A DNA stretch of 64,000 bases, from NCBI RefSeq assembly GCF_900104695.1, contig NZ_FNSW01000001.1, positions 3,038,001-3,102,000 of the forward strand, read 5' to 3'. Positions within the stretch are counted from its first letter, which is position 1. Each line of letters starts with the position of its first letter. The DNA comes from Paenibacillus sp. GP183 (GTDB taxonomy: Bacteria; Bacillota; Bacilli; Paenibacillales; NBRC-103111). Positions 1-8,022 of this stretch are shown in pieces. The notes below the pieces were generated by a model. That model saw only the letters and a program-made list of their open reading frames with translations, had not been told where the DNA came from and did not search any database. Position numbers and translations under genes: made by a program.

Positions 1-527
1 TCAGCGGTCATATCGATGATCGTTGTAAATCCAGCAATGACGCTTTGGGCATCCTCTTCCGATACATCTTTGCATTCCTTCCCGATAATGATGCCGAGTT
101 CAGATTCGGCTGTTGTGCGTTTGGACTGCACGGGAATCTGGATCTCATCGCCCGGGCCTATAATCGTAGTGTCCGGTTTCATAAAGCTTGCGGGTTCGGT
201 ACTTGGTGCTTTTTCATGAAGGTCTGCAGCGTGCTCGACATAATTAAGACCGATGCCCCATATTTTTCGCGGATGGCGGTAAAGCGGTCCGTAGTTCACT
301 TGAACAAGTGGAATCATCTCATCTGCTATTGATTTAATATCCTTCTTCCCACCGTTTTGAAACCAGATTTTCATTTCTTCCAGCTGCCCTGTCATTAACA
401 GTTTCAACAGCTCTGTCGACCAGGATTTATTAAACTTTGCATTTAATGTCTCCACGGGAATGACTCCATTTTCTGTCACGACTGCGGTGGCTTCCGAACC
501 ATTAAGCTTGATAGTGGCAAGGCGCAT
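1..527 (-). CDS. FAH-family hydrolase, N-terminal part (runs off left edge)
   Basis: The first 175 residues of a fumarylacetoacetate hydrolase family enzyme are visible; the C-terminal part lies beyond the left edge. Family members use a divalent metal to cleave or decarboxylate acylpyruvates or 2-keto-3-deoxy sugar acids. Residues 1-80 are the variable N-terminal part. From residue 89 the core is recognisable: IWGIGLNYVEHA at 89-100, FMKPDTTIIGPGDEI at 115-129, and the metal-ligand glutamate pair ESE at 141-143. The ATG at 527 follows AAGGAGAGGG at good spacing. The neighbouring epimerase and dehydrogenase on the same strand suggest sugar-acid or aromatic catabolism, but the substrate cannot be read from the sequence. 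Confidence 0.85.
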   Translation of the reverse strand, partial: MRLATIKLNGSEATAVVTENGVIPVETLNAKFNKSWSTELLKLLMTGQLEEMKIWFQNGGKKDIKSIADEMIPLVQVNYGPLYRHPRKIWGIGLNYVEHAADLHEKAPSTEPASFMKPDTTIIGPGDEIQIPVQSKRTTAESELGIIIGKECKDVSEEDAQSVIAGFTTIIDMTA

Positions 528-661
528 AATTTAACCCTCTCCTTAGATAAAGTTTGACTTCTTCTTCTGAATTCCTGGCTTTTTCGTATACGTACACGGC
601 TGCTTCAATGAAATTAAATTTCAATTACAAGTGGCTCTCAAGGTCTATGAATTATCCATAA

Positions 662-690
662 AAAAAGAGGTCCTATTTTAAAGGCCCAAT
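662..690 (-). terminator. possible terminator after the epimerase gene
   Basis: On the minus strand GGGCCT, a short A/T loop and AGGACC form an imperfect stem with one mismatch that overlaps the stop codon and runs into CTCTTTTTTT. The U-tract is good and the stem is weak. Bases 528-661, between the FAH gene and this site, hold nothing else I recognise. Confidence 0.35.
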
Positions 691-1682
691 GAATGACTAC
701 TTTCAGTCCAAAATCCAGAGGTGTCCCGAATCCACTGCATATAATCGCTAAATGATTCTTCCAATCCATACTGAGGCGCATATCCTACGTCTTCTTTTAT
801 TCTGTTGATCGCAAGCGGAGAACGATCTCCGCTGTATGGAATATTTGCCATTTCATTACTATTTACTAATTTATAATTGAATTCCGGAAATTCTTTTGCT
901 AGTTTTTCACACCAATCTAACACAGACCAAATAACACCTGAACTTAAATGATAGACATCATGTTTTAAATTTTTGCAAAACAATAAAGAGGTAAGTGCCC
1001 GCGCAATATCCTTGCTATAGACCCAATCCTTGTGAAATGGATTTGAAAGGATCGCTTCTTTCCCAAGGACCGCCAATCTTGTCGTTAAAAAAAGTGGACT
1101 TAACGTATCTCTGACGCCGGTATAACGTTCCCAAGGTCCAAAAACCGTTCCGACTCTCGCAACAGTAAGATTCATATCAAAAAGTTCTTTATACCTTAAA
1201 ACAGTTCTTTCACCAGCGAATTTACTAATTGCGTATAAAGTCGTTGGTCGAGGGTACGTTTTCTCTTCGCTAAGCCAATCATCATCAAGTGCTGCTTCTC
1301 CATAGACCGAACCCGAACTTAAATAGATGAGTTTTTCAATGTTATTTCGTTTTGCGGCCTCCAATATTTCTACAGTTCCCATAAAATTGACTTGCATAAT
1401 ATTTCTGCTTTCGCTTCGTTCTCTTTCTAAATCCGGCGTAATTACTGCAGCATGCACTATACTCGTCACACCATATTTTTTTATAATATGATCTAAGTCA
1501 TTTCCGTTTAATATATCTGAATGAACAAATGAGTAATTTCCTTTTCTACGGTCTAAAGTGGTTTTCGCTTCCTCAGGCAGTGAAGCCCGTGCAAATAAGA
1601 CGACATCCGTGCCCATATCGGTTAGTTCATCAGATAAATTAATACCTATAAAACCTGTTCCTCCGGTGATTAGTACCGTCAT
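678..1682 (-). CDS. NAD-dependent epimerase/dehydratase (extended SDR)
   Basis: A 334-residue extended short-chain dehydrogenase/reductase of the sugar-nucleotide epimerase/dehydratase type. The N-terminal NAD-binding Rossmann motif is GGTGFIG at residues 7-13, the catalytic YxxxK is Y150 and K154 (YAISK), and the conserved serines lie in LSSGSVYG at 121-128. I start at the ATG at 1682 because GGGGAGG sits just upstream, giving the family-typical MTVLITGGTGF; an in-frame ATG 24 bases further up would add eight unlikely residues. It is co-oriented with the SDR and FAH genes but separated from the SDR gene by about 155 bases holding a gene remnant. The substrate is unknown. Confidence 0.87.
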   Translation of the reverse strand: MTVLITGGTGFIGINLSDELTDMGTDVVLFARASLPEEAKTTLDRRKGNYSFVHSDILNGNDLDHIIKKYGVTSIVHAAVITPDLERERSESRNIMQVNFMGTVEILEAAKRNNIEKLIYLSSGSVYGEAALDDDWLSEEKTYPRPTTLYAISKFAGERTVLRYKELFDMNLTVARVGTVFGPWERYTGVRDTLSPLFLTTRLAVLGKEAILSNPFHKDWVYSKDIARALTSLLFCKNLKHDVYHLSSGVIWSVLDWCEKLAKEFPEFNYKLVNSNEMANIPYSGDRSPLAINRIKEDVGYAPQYGLEESFSDYMQWIRDTSGFWTESSHSLGL

Positions 1683-1722
1683 TTCTTTCGCTTCCTCCCC
1701 GGCCATTCGGCGTTCATGTTAT

Positions 1723-1791
1723 TTATGCCAGATATGCTTCATTCACGTGATCGTTGGAAAGCAGTAGCTTGGCGTCGTCATCCAGATTATT
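1723..1791 (-). pseudogene. possible C-terminal remnant of a LivF-type ABC ATPase
   Basis: Between the SDR and epimerase genes one frame reads NNLDDDAKLLLSNDHVNEAY followed by L-A-stop. The ending resembles the typical C-terminus of branched-chain amino acid ABC ATPases (LivF/LivG, which end in VxEAYLG). No Walker motifs or other ABC sequence precede it; the next gene upstream is the unrelated SDR. I read it as a scar of a deleted gene. The match is short and uncertain. Confidence 0.3.
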
Positions 1792-1837
1792 ATGATTTTT
1801 GTCCTTCCGTATTTCTGTTTATCAACCGATGCCTGGT

Positions 1838-2605
1838 TCAGATCGCCGTGTAACCACCATCGACCAATAGATCGGCACCGGTCATAAAGCTGGAGGCATC
1901 GCTCGCTAGAAAGACTGCTGCTGCAGCGATCTCATTCGGCAGGCCGATACGGCCGACCAGGTGCTTCGGCCCCAACTCGGCACGTGCCGCCTCCATGCTG
2001 CCGAAGCGCATCATGCGCTGTGTCTCGACCGCGCCTGGAGACAGGGCGTTGACGCGGATGTTCTGGGATGCATGGTCGATCGCCATCGCCTTCGCAAGTT
2101 GGATCAGCGCCCCCTTTGTTGCGCAATAGACCGCGCGCTGTGGCGCGCCGACCCGGCCCAACTGAGAAGCGACGTGGATGATCGACCCGCCGCCGCTAGA
2201 CGCGATTGCCGGCACCGCCCATTTGCTCATCAGGAACGCGCTCCGGACATTGACAGCGAAGACCATGTCCCAGTCTGCGGGTGTGCAGTCGACCACGGTG
2301 CTCGTCGGGTCGGATGCGGCAGCGCAGTTGAGAAGCACATGCAGGGCGCCAAACGTCGTCACAACGCGATCAACAGCGTCGCGCGTATCTGCCTCCTCTG
2401 CGACGTCGCAGCGGATCGCGATGCCGTGCGTTCCGGTGGCCGTCACTGCGGCGACTGTGGCCTCCGCGAGCTCAAGATTGAGATCGAGGCAGGCGACGGA
2501 TGCACCCGCCTCGGCAAAAGCGACCGCGATTGCGCGGCCGATGCCGCCTCCCGCGCCGGTCACGATCGCCACCTTGCCGCTCATTGAAAATCCTTTCTCC
2601 GTCAT
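1838..2605 (-). CDS. short-chain dehydrogenase/reductase (SDR)
   Basis: A 255-residue classical SDR predicted to oxidise or reduce a hydroxyl/keto substrate with NAD(P). TGAGGGIG at 16-23 is the cofactor motif, N93 lies in the NAG-equivalent NCAAA, and the catalytic triad is S147, Y160 and K164 (YCATK). C-terminal VDGGYTAI is typical. The ATG at 2605 has AAAGGAGAGAG upstream; a second ATG at 2584 is the usual family start. The body is strikingly GC-rich with proteobacterial-style codons (GCG, GGC, CTC), while the first seven codons and the ribosome site look native. This suggests transfer, with the coding body joined to a local start region. It sits directly downstream of a peptide-binding protein gene. 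Confidence 0.9.
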   Translation of the reverse strand: MTEKGFSMSGKVAIVTGAGGGIGRAIAVAFAEAGASVACLDLNLELAEATVAAVTATGTHGIAIRCDVAEEADTRDAVDRVVTTFGALHVLLNCAAASDPTSTVVDCTPADWDMVFAVNVRSAFLMSKWAVPAIASSGGGSIIHVASQLGRVGAPQRAVYCATKGALIQLAKAMAIDHASQNIRVNALSPGAVETQRMMRFGSMEAARAELGPKHLVGRIGLPNEIAAAAVFLASDASSFMTGADLLVDGGYTAI

Positions 2606-2650
2606 AGTTCTCTCTCCTTTGTCATCAAATGGACTCAATTCCTGCTATCC

Positions 2651-4231
2651 TTAATTTTTACTCAAATTAACGGTGCGGATTATACCGTCGGATACGTACT
2701 TATAGCCTTGAACCGCTTTGGAAAGTCCGAAAACATAATTCGAATGAAACAGAAACACATAAGGGACATCCGTATTGAGCGTTTTCATCAGATTATCGTA
2801 ACTCAATTTGCGCTTGGCTTGATCATCCTCCATGCGGGACTCATTGAGAGACTTATCGGCTTCCGGATTGCTGTATTTGGAATAGTTCAAATAGCCTCCA
2901 GTTATGAATCTATCGTAAGCATTTTGGTCCGGGTCCGTCCGTCCGCTCCATGTTTGCAGGGCCGCCTCGAAATTCATTTTAACAAGTTGATCCTGATGCG
3001 CGGTGGCGTCAAGGGCTTCCAGAATGACATTGATGCCGGCCTGCTTAAGCATGGCTTGAATCATTTGGACAACCTGCTGGAGCGTCGGATTTTGGATGTA
3101 TATCAGTTTAAAGGAGAATCCGTCCGGCACACCGGCCTTTTTCAGAAGCTCTTTAGCCTTCACTATGTCGGGCTTTGCAGCTTTATCGTTGTTGCCATAA
3201 GCAAACTGCGAAGGCACAAAAGGCGAATTCGCCGGAATAGCCGCACCATTCAGTGCCACGTTGACAATGGCATCCCGGTCAATCAGCAAATCGACGGCTT
3301 GACGCAATTCCACCTTATCGAAAGGCGCTTTATTCAAATTCATAAATAATCCGGAAAACCCTTGACCGGCTTCATTAATGACTAGAGTCTTAGGATCGTT
3401 TTTCATATTGGCGATTTCCTTGGAAGGAAACGAGTCAGTTATATCGACGGCACCGCTCTTCAAATTGACAAATGCGACATTCGGGTCCGGAAAGATTTTA
3501 TAGACGACCTGGTCGAGCTTCGGCAAACCCTGCTGCCAGTAATTCGGGTTCTTATCCAGGACAATCGATGATCCTCGGGTGTATGTTTTAAGCATAAAGG
3601 GCCCTGTACCCACCGGATTTGATTTAAAGTCTGCGCCGTATTTTTTTACCGCATCCGGCGATACCATCATGCCTGAACGGTCCGTTAAAATGGAGAGGAA
3701 GGCGGAAAATGGCTGTGTCAGCACGATCTGCACTGTATGCGGATCGAGTACCGTTACTTTGTCCACAAATTTCAGCTCGTTTTTACGCGGGGAGGTGTCT
3801 TGCTTATTTCGCTCAAAGTTAAACTTAACCGCCTCGGCGTTAAAGTCGGTTCCATCTTGGAACTTAACCCCTTGACGCAGATTGAACGTATACGTTTTTT
3901 TATCGTTCGAGATGCTCCATTTCTCGGCCAGCATCGGCACCATTTTCCCCGAGGTGTCCAACTCGACCAGCTTGTCGTATATACTTTGATAGACTTGTCG
4001 TTCATAACCGAGAGCTGAAGTGCTGGGATCTAGAGACGCAGTGTCCCCTGACAGCGAAATGTTTAACGTGCCTCCTGTTTTCGGTGTACTGCTGGCGGTA
4101 CTCGCACTCGTACTCGTGCTGCCTACTTTTGTTGTTGTCTGATTGGCGATACCGGCGGAACATCCTATTAAAGTTAGCAGCAAAGAGGACGCTATCGCTA
4201 AATTGGCGATCCACTTGACGTTTTTTCTCAT
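2651..4231 (-). CDS. peptide/solute-binding lipoprotein of an ABC transporter (SBP family 5)
   Basis: A 526-residue extracytoplasmic substrate-binding protein of the DppA/OppA family. A lipoprotein signal peptide (basic MRKNVK, hydrophobic core, lipobox LIGC near residue 24) is followed by a Ser/Thr-rich linker, then the family 5 fold: GGTLNISLSGDTASLDPS, YTFNLRQGVKFQDGT and NPVGTGPFMLK are signatures. GGAGGGTC precedes the ATG. No permease or ATPase genes adjoin it, so it is an orphan in this window; it may serve the Dpp-type transporter at 9-14.6 kb or a distant one. The GAF protein gene lies just upstream on the same strand, the SDR gene just downstream. Confidence 0.92.
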   Translation of the reverse strand: MRKNVKWIANLAIASSLLLTLIGCSAGIANQTTTKVGSTSTSASTASSTPKTGGTLNISLSGDTASLDPSTSALGYERQVYQSIYDKLVELDTSGKMVPMLAEKWSISNDKKTYTFNLRQGVKFQDGTDFNAEAVKFNFERNKQDTSPRKNELKFVDKVTVLDPHTVQIVLTQPFSAFLSILTDRSGMMVSPDAVKKYGADFKSNPVGTGPFMLKTYTRGSSIVLDKNPNYWQQGLPKLDQVVYKIFPDPNVAFVNLKSGAVDITDSFPSKEIANMKNDPKTLVINEAGQGFSGLFMNLNKAPFDKVELRQAVDLLIDRDAIVNVALNGAAIPANSPFVPSQFAYGNNDKAAKPDIVKAKELLKKAGVPDGFSFKLIYIQNPTLQQVVQMIQAMLKQAGINVILEALDATAHQDQLVKMNFEAALQTWSGRTDPDQNAYDRFITGGYLNYSKYSNPEADKSLNESRMEDDQAKRKLSYDNLMKTLNTDVPYVFLFHSNYVFGLSKAVQGYKYVSDGIIRTVNLSKN

Positions 4232-4339
4232 TAGTTAGACCCTCCGCTAATCCAAATTTTTAAGTGTTGAATCATGATTGCACCATTTTCGTACGATTAA
4301 ATCTCGGTGTTCGGATGCCCGTTTGATCGAGTATCACAC

Positions 4340-4801
4340 TTACCTCACCCATTGAGCTTGTTTTAAACGGGTCATGACACGTTCTTTTACATCATCGAGT
4401 GCGGTAATTTCATTTTGGCTCCAATGGCGGGTACTTGGTGTATAATGCACCGAGATAAAACCAACCAACTTATGATCCCAAACAAGTGGCCCTAACATCT
4501 GCGCCTTAACGCCGTATACTTGAATTAAATCCTTCGGCGGGGAAACATCAGAGTTGGCACAATCTTCTTGTATGAGGTTGCAACGATTTTCTTCCATAAA
4601 CATCACCGTAGGAAGTTTGCGTTGTTCCAACTTTGCGAGCGATTTTATAGAACGAATACCGGGTGCTAACACCTCGATTAAAGGTGCATCTATGTTGCTG
4701 TTTTGCTCTGGAATATCAATCCTCAAGGTAGTCCGGCTCGCATCGGTTAGCTGAAGAAGATCTTCGAGAATGAGCTGAAGATCGGAAATCGTTTCATTCA
4801 T
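4340..4801 (-). CDS. GAF domain protein
   Basis: A 153-residue protein whose central and C-terminal parts fit a single GAF sensory domain (roughly residues 10-145): the IQVYGVKAQMLGPLVWDHKL segment followed by VGFISVHYTP is the characteristic ending of a ligand-binding GAF fold. I start at the ATG at 4801 because AGAAAGAGGT lies upstream; the frame stays open for 58 codons more, but those residues do not look like GAF sequence. No output domain is attached, so it may sense a small molecule and act through a partner. It lies 108 bases upstream of the orphan substrate-binding protein gene and may be co-transcribed with it. Confidence 0.7.
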   Translation of the reverse strand: MNETISDLQLILEDLLQLTDASRTTLRIDIPEQNSNIDAPLIEVLAPGIRSIKSLAKLEQRKLPTVMFMEENRCNLIQEDCANSDVSPPKDLIQVYGVKAQMLGPLVWDHKLVGFISVHYTPSTRHWSQNEITALDDVKERVMTRLKQAQWVR

Positions 4802-5009
4802 TTTGTTACCTCTTTCTGTCTGCAATTTTTTATAGTGAACATAACTCGTAAAGCAAAAGTCCGAAAAAAACAATTCATGAATCATACCTTCATTAAACGA
4901 ACCGGCTAATAGAACATGATCGAATTCCTCCAGCAAACGATAAGCGACTTTAATGGTATACCTTGTTTGCGGCATCGAGGTAACAACCGAGAATTCCCTC
5001 GTTTACTAA

Positions 5010-5104
5010 TGTCATGTATAATAACATCAAAATGAAAAAACTACAAAATAATTCTTTGTTTTATTTCCCACCAGCTATAATCATGTCATGTATAATAACA
5101 TCAA
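5010..5104. promoter_or_regulatory. duplicated dyad, candidate operator pair
   Basis: The same 21 bases occur at 5010-5030 and 5084-5104. Each copy contains an imperfect dyad, ATGTCAT, GTATA, ATAACAT (six of seven arm bases pair), and also a TATAAT-like hexamer. The pair lies upstream of the minus-strand GAF/binding-protein genes and before the plus-strand GNAT remnant. Two exact copies of a dyad 74 bases apart look like a regulator-binding site pair, though no regulator gene is adjacent. Confidence 0.4.
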
Positions 5105-5151
5105 TTATTAGCTATAAGCTATCGTACTTATTTAGGCGACTCTAAATATAA

Positions 5152-5376
5152 GATTCACCGAAGTACTCGGCGGACCTATACTTGCATGAATTCAGGGGAA
5201 AAGGAATTTCTAAGCATTTAATGGTGCTTTATGGTGCTATTGATCACCTAAAACTTTAAGGATACCCTGAAATTCGTCTAAGTGCCTTTGCAGAGAACCA
5301 TGCTATTCAACTCTACGAAAAAATGGGTTTTTCTTTGAAAAATATTACGATGAGTTTGCTTGCGAGAAATAGTTAG
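5152..5376 (+). pseudogene. GNAT acetyltransferase remnant
   Basis: One frame reads DLYLHEFRGKGISKHLM, continues to HLKL, meets TAA at 5257-5259, then resumes GYPEIRLSAFAENHAIQLYE with KMGF. RGKGI is the acetyl-CoA-binding RxxGxG/A motif and the ENHAIQLYEKMGF block is the classic GNAT C-terminal motif, so both halves of the family signature are present in one frame. The N-terminal half is missing (a TAA stands at 5149) and there is an in-frame stop. No start codon with a ribosome site is present. This is a decayed acetyltransferase gene. Confidence 0.65.
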
Positions 5377-5482
5377 TTCAATCAAATAAAATGTGTTGCA
5401 GGATTTAATGGTGAATTTTGCTAATTATAAGTATTATAATGATGAAAAGGTTCTGGTGCATAAAGACAAGGAGGATTAAAGG

Positions 5483-6205
5483 ATGAAACCGCTAATTGGA
5501 ATTACAAGCACCAAAGTATCCATAAATCCTCAAGCAATGGGTTGCTACGTGGCAGACGGGTATTATAACGGAGTGGCAAAATGTGGAGGAATTCCTATCG
5601 TTATTCCTTTGCTTGAAGATGAAGAGTTAATAAAGGAAATTATAGATCGGACAGATGCGTTGATCTTTACCGGCGGTGAGGATATAGGGCCCCATCATTA
5701 CGGAGAAATGCCTCATCGATTTCTAGGGGAAGTTTTTCCGCTTCGGGATCAAATCGAGCTCATGAGCGTTCGATATTCGTTATCGAAAGATAAACCGATT
5801 CTGGGGATTTGCCGAGGGGCTCAATTGATCAATGTGGCGATGGGAGGGACACTCTATCAAGATCTTCCTTCTCAAATGAAAGATAGTAGCCAGCATATGC
5901 AAAAAGCGCCTCGCCCAGATGCCAGCCACTATGTTTCTCTGCAAAAGGGCAGTAAGCTTTTTGAAATCTTTCAAAAAGGACAGGTATTCAGCAATAGTTT
6001 TCACCATCAGGCAGTTAAAGATTTGGCACCTCATTTCATGATTGCCGCACAAGCTGAAGATGGGGTGGTAGAAGGAATTGAGAGTACAGTACATCAATTT
6101 GCTTTAGGTATCCAATGGCATCCTGAAATGATGTGGGGCAAAAGTGAAGAAATGTTGCAGGTATGTCAGTACTTCATTGATTATGTAAAAAGTCAAATGA
6201 ACTAA
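5483..6205 (+). CDS. gamma-glutamyl-gamma-aminobutyrate hydrolase family protein (peptidase C26)
   Basis: A 240-residue class I glutamine-amidotransferase-like hydrolase of the PuuD type, expected to hydrolyse a gamma-glutamyl amide in the cytoplasm. The nucleophile elbow is GICRGAQ with C110; H213 and E215 in QWHPE complete the catalytic triad; FTGGEDIGPHHYGE at 62-75 is a family hallmark. Length is normal. AAGGAGG lies eight bases before the ATG. It stands alone, with a decayed GNAT gene upstream and an insertion sequence starting 32 bases downstream, so its original downstream context is lost. The true substrate (gamma-glutamyl-GABA or another gamma-glutamyl amine) is not determinable. Confidence 0.9.
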   Translation: MKPLIGITSTKVSINPQAMGCYVADGYYNGVAKCGGIPIVIPLLEDEELIKEIIDRTDALIFTGGEDIGPHHYGEMPHRFLGEVFPLRDQIELMSVRYSLSKDKPILGICRGAQLINVAMGGTLYQDLPSQMKDSSQHMQKAPRPDASHYVSLQKGSKLFEIFQKGQVFSNSFHHQAVKDLAPHFMIAAQAEDGVVEGIESTVHQFALGIQWHPEMMWGKSEEMLQVCQYFIDYVKSQMN

Positions 6206-6236
6206 CTTAAAAAAGGTGGGATAATCAACTTTTTTT

Positions 6237-6262
6237 AAACTACGATAGCACAATTAACAAAC
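6237..6262 (+). repeat. left terminal inverted repeat of the IS
   Basis: Begins AAACTACG and ends TTAACAAAC. The reverse complement of 7982-8007 matches 23 of 26 positions; the three differences are TA/CG at positions 10-11 and T/C at position 19. Confidence 0.85.
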
Positions 6263-6324
6263 AGGATTTTCCTTTCTTTTGTCGAATACATAAAGGACAA
6301 CAATTTCTCTAGGAGTTGACCCTT

Positions 6325-7428
6325 TTGCTTTCGAAAAATCGCCTCGGCGCCGCGCCGAAAATTTACTTCAGACCCGAAATGAAAAACTGCCCGCATTGCG
6401 GGATCAGATTAAAGCGTTCCCACACTGCATGGAACAAGAAAATTTCAACACTCAGCGGCGTCATTCACGCTTGGAGCATGGCTTATGCCTGTCCCAACAT
6501 AGACTGTCCGCACGCTGGTGTCACGTACAAATCGGCTGAAGCGGAAGCGCTGAGTATGAAGCACTCCTCATACAGTTACGATGTGCTCTGTCTCGTCGGC
6601 GAACTGCGCTTCAAACAGCATCGCACCTGCAAGGAGATTGCGGATACGCTAAATGAGCGCGGTATAGTGACGAGTGAAAGATACGCACAAACCTTATATG
6701 AACGGTATCAAACACTGCTAGCTGCAAGCCTTGACGATTACGTCAAACAAATCTTGGCGGAAACCACAGCACAGAATGGCGGCATCATCCTTTCCATGGA
6801 TGGCGTCCAACCCGAAAAAGGAAACGAGATGTTATACGTCATCCGAGAAGTATTTAGCGGCACGATTCTAGCGGCTCAGAACATGAAGAGCGGAGCCGCC
6901 GCCGAATTACGGACACTTATCGATCCGATTATTGAACTGGGTTATCCCATCGTAGGGATTGTCAGCGACGGGCAGGTTTCCATCCGGCAGGCTTTCGAAT
7001 CGCTCTTGCCTGATGTACCGTATCAGTACTGCCAATACCATTATCTGAAAGACATCGCAAAGCCTGTTGTGGATGCCGATCGCAAACTCAAAATGGAACT
7101 GAAAAAGAGCATGCGCGGCCTGCGGGATATAGAGCGAAAAATCGAGCAAGCCGAGAAAAAAGCAATCACGGAAGCACAGGCAAGCGCAAAAGCGAGTCCC
7201 CTTGCATTGAGCGATGCACCAGAAGCGCCCTCGTACAAGGAGGCCCAGGTGGCAAAGGGTTATGCCGCTGCAGTGCGCGCTTTACTCCTGGAAGATGGCG
7301 AACCACCACTTGATTTGCCCGGTATGCTGATCTATGAACGAGCCCAGGCCATACAGGCGTCGCTACAGCGATGCTTGACTAAAAAAAGAGCCTCATCTTC
7401 TTCAGGGTATGGTCAGAATTTTCAGTAA
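6325..7428 (+). CDS. IS transposase, N-terminal part (DDE type)
   Basis: First part of the transposase, about 367 residues from the TTG at 6325, chosen because AGGAG lies nine bases upstream. Near the start a zinc-ribbon-like set of cysteines (CPHCG, then CPNIDCPH) suggests DNA binding. Residues FSMDGVQP-like (SMDGVQ) and IVSDGQ carry the first two catalytic aspartates of a DDE/MULE-like nuclease. A Lys/Glu/Ala-rich helical insert follows the CQYHYLKDIAKP motif. The frame ends at 7428, shortly after the A7 run at 7381-7387; removing one A would join it to the next segment as TKKEPHLLQG. Either an indel inactivated it or slippage at A7 makes the full protein. Confidence 0.75.
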   Translation: MLSKNRLGAAPKIYFRPEMKNCPHCGIRLKRSHTAWNKKISTLSGVIHAWSMAYACPNIDCPHAGVTYKSAEAEALSMKHSSYSYDVLCLVGELRFKQHRTCKEIADTLNERGIVTSERYAQTLYERYQTLLAASLDDYVKQILAETTAQNGGIILSMDGVQPEKGNEMLYVIREVFSGTILAAQNMKSGAAAELRTLIDPIIELGYPIVGIVSDGQVSIRQAFESLLPDVPYQYCQYHYLKDIAKPVVDADRKLKMELKKSMRGLRDIERKIEQAEKKAITEAQASAKASPLALSDAPEAPSYKEAQVAKGYAAAVRALLLEDGEPPLDLPGMLIYERAQAIQASLQRCLTKKRASSSSGYGQNFQ

Positions 7429-7990
7429 ACTAGACGAACTTGGGGTCCTTTATGAAACCGTATGTCGCTGGGCAAAGCCGATTTCACATATAGCGGCGGC
7501 GTTGGAGCCGGAAGTAGACAAGACCAGCGAAACGGCTGAATGGGAAATGACTCATGTGCTGAACTGGCTCAAACAGACGTATTCCGACGAGACCGATGCT
7601 CCCATGGTCGACAATGTGATCCGCTACTCTCGCGGGTTCTGGAAAGGGTTGTTTACCTGCTACGACCACTATTACCTCCCGCGAACGAACAACGATCTGG
7701 AGCAATTTTTTCGGCGGACGAAATCTTGCCATCGTCGGATCACAGGTCTTCGGAATTGGAATAGTTACATCATACGTAACGGAGAAATGATTGTACTTGT
7801 TGATGATGCGCTTCGTCAGAAGCACGTCGTCGCCCGTTTACGAACCGTGAGCTATGAAACCTATACAATGCGCAAAGCACAATGGAGCGAACGACTATCC
7901 GAAAGCGTTCAACGAAGACGGTTTAATCGCAATCCCCACAATTTTCTGCAACAACTGGAGAATCAATGGGATCAAGTGGTAGTTTGTTGA
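7409..7990 (+). CDS. IS transposase, C-terminal part in a shifted frame
   Basis: Second part of the same transposase, in the frame one base ahead. It is open from 7379 and overlaps the first part. TNNDLEQFFRRTKS carries the catalytic glutamate of the DDE triad, in the TNN-LE-FR context usual for these enzymes, followed by a basic tail ending about 190 residues on. The listed ATG at 7409 is simply the first ATG in this frame; no ribosome site is visible, so independent translation is unlikely. The stop codon falls inside the right inverted repeat. Confidence 0.7.
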   Translation: MVRIFSKLDELGVLYETVCRWAKPISHIAAALEPEVDKTSETAEWEMTHVLNWLKQTYSDETDAPMVDNVIRYSRGFWKGLFTCYDHYYLPRTNNDLEQFFRRTKSCHRRITGLRNWNSYIIRNGEMIVLVDDALRQKHVVARLRTVSYETYTMRKAQWSERLSESVQRRRFNRNPHNFLQQLENQWDQVVVC

Positions 7991-8007
7991 TTGTGCCGTC
8001 GTAGTTT
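7982..8007 (-). repeat. right terminal inverted repeat of the IS
   Basis: Inverted partner of 6237-6262. It begins GTTTGTTGATTG on the plus strand and includes the TGA stop of the transposase. Only 15 bases separate it from the stop codon of the convergent aminopeptidase gene. Confidence 0.85.
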
Positions 8008-8022
8008 TAAAAGCTAAAACAT

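Larger units (their letters stand above)
6237..8007 (+). mobile_element. insertion sequence with terminal inverted repeats
   Basis: An insertion sequence of about 1.77 kb bounded by imperfect inverted repeats at 6237-6262 and 7982-8007 (23 of 26 bases match). It carries one transposase split over two frames at an A7 run. The right repeat overlaps the transposase stop codon. Outside the repeats the flanks are A/T-rich and I could not identify a target-site duplication. It separates the C26 hydrolase gene from the 3-prime end of the aminopeptidase gene. I cannot assign the IS family with confidence. Confidence 0.85.

Noticed and set aside
1961-2587. A long plus-strand frame opposite the short-chain dehydrogenase.
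   Set aside because: High GC in the true gene removes stop codons from the opposite strand; the sequence is not protein-like.
7381-7390. Classical programmed -1 frameshift in the transposase.
   Set aside because: The two frames are related by +1 (or -2), not -1. Slippage remains possible, but the standard mechanism does not fit.
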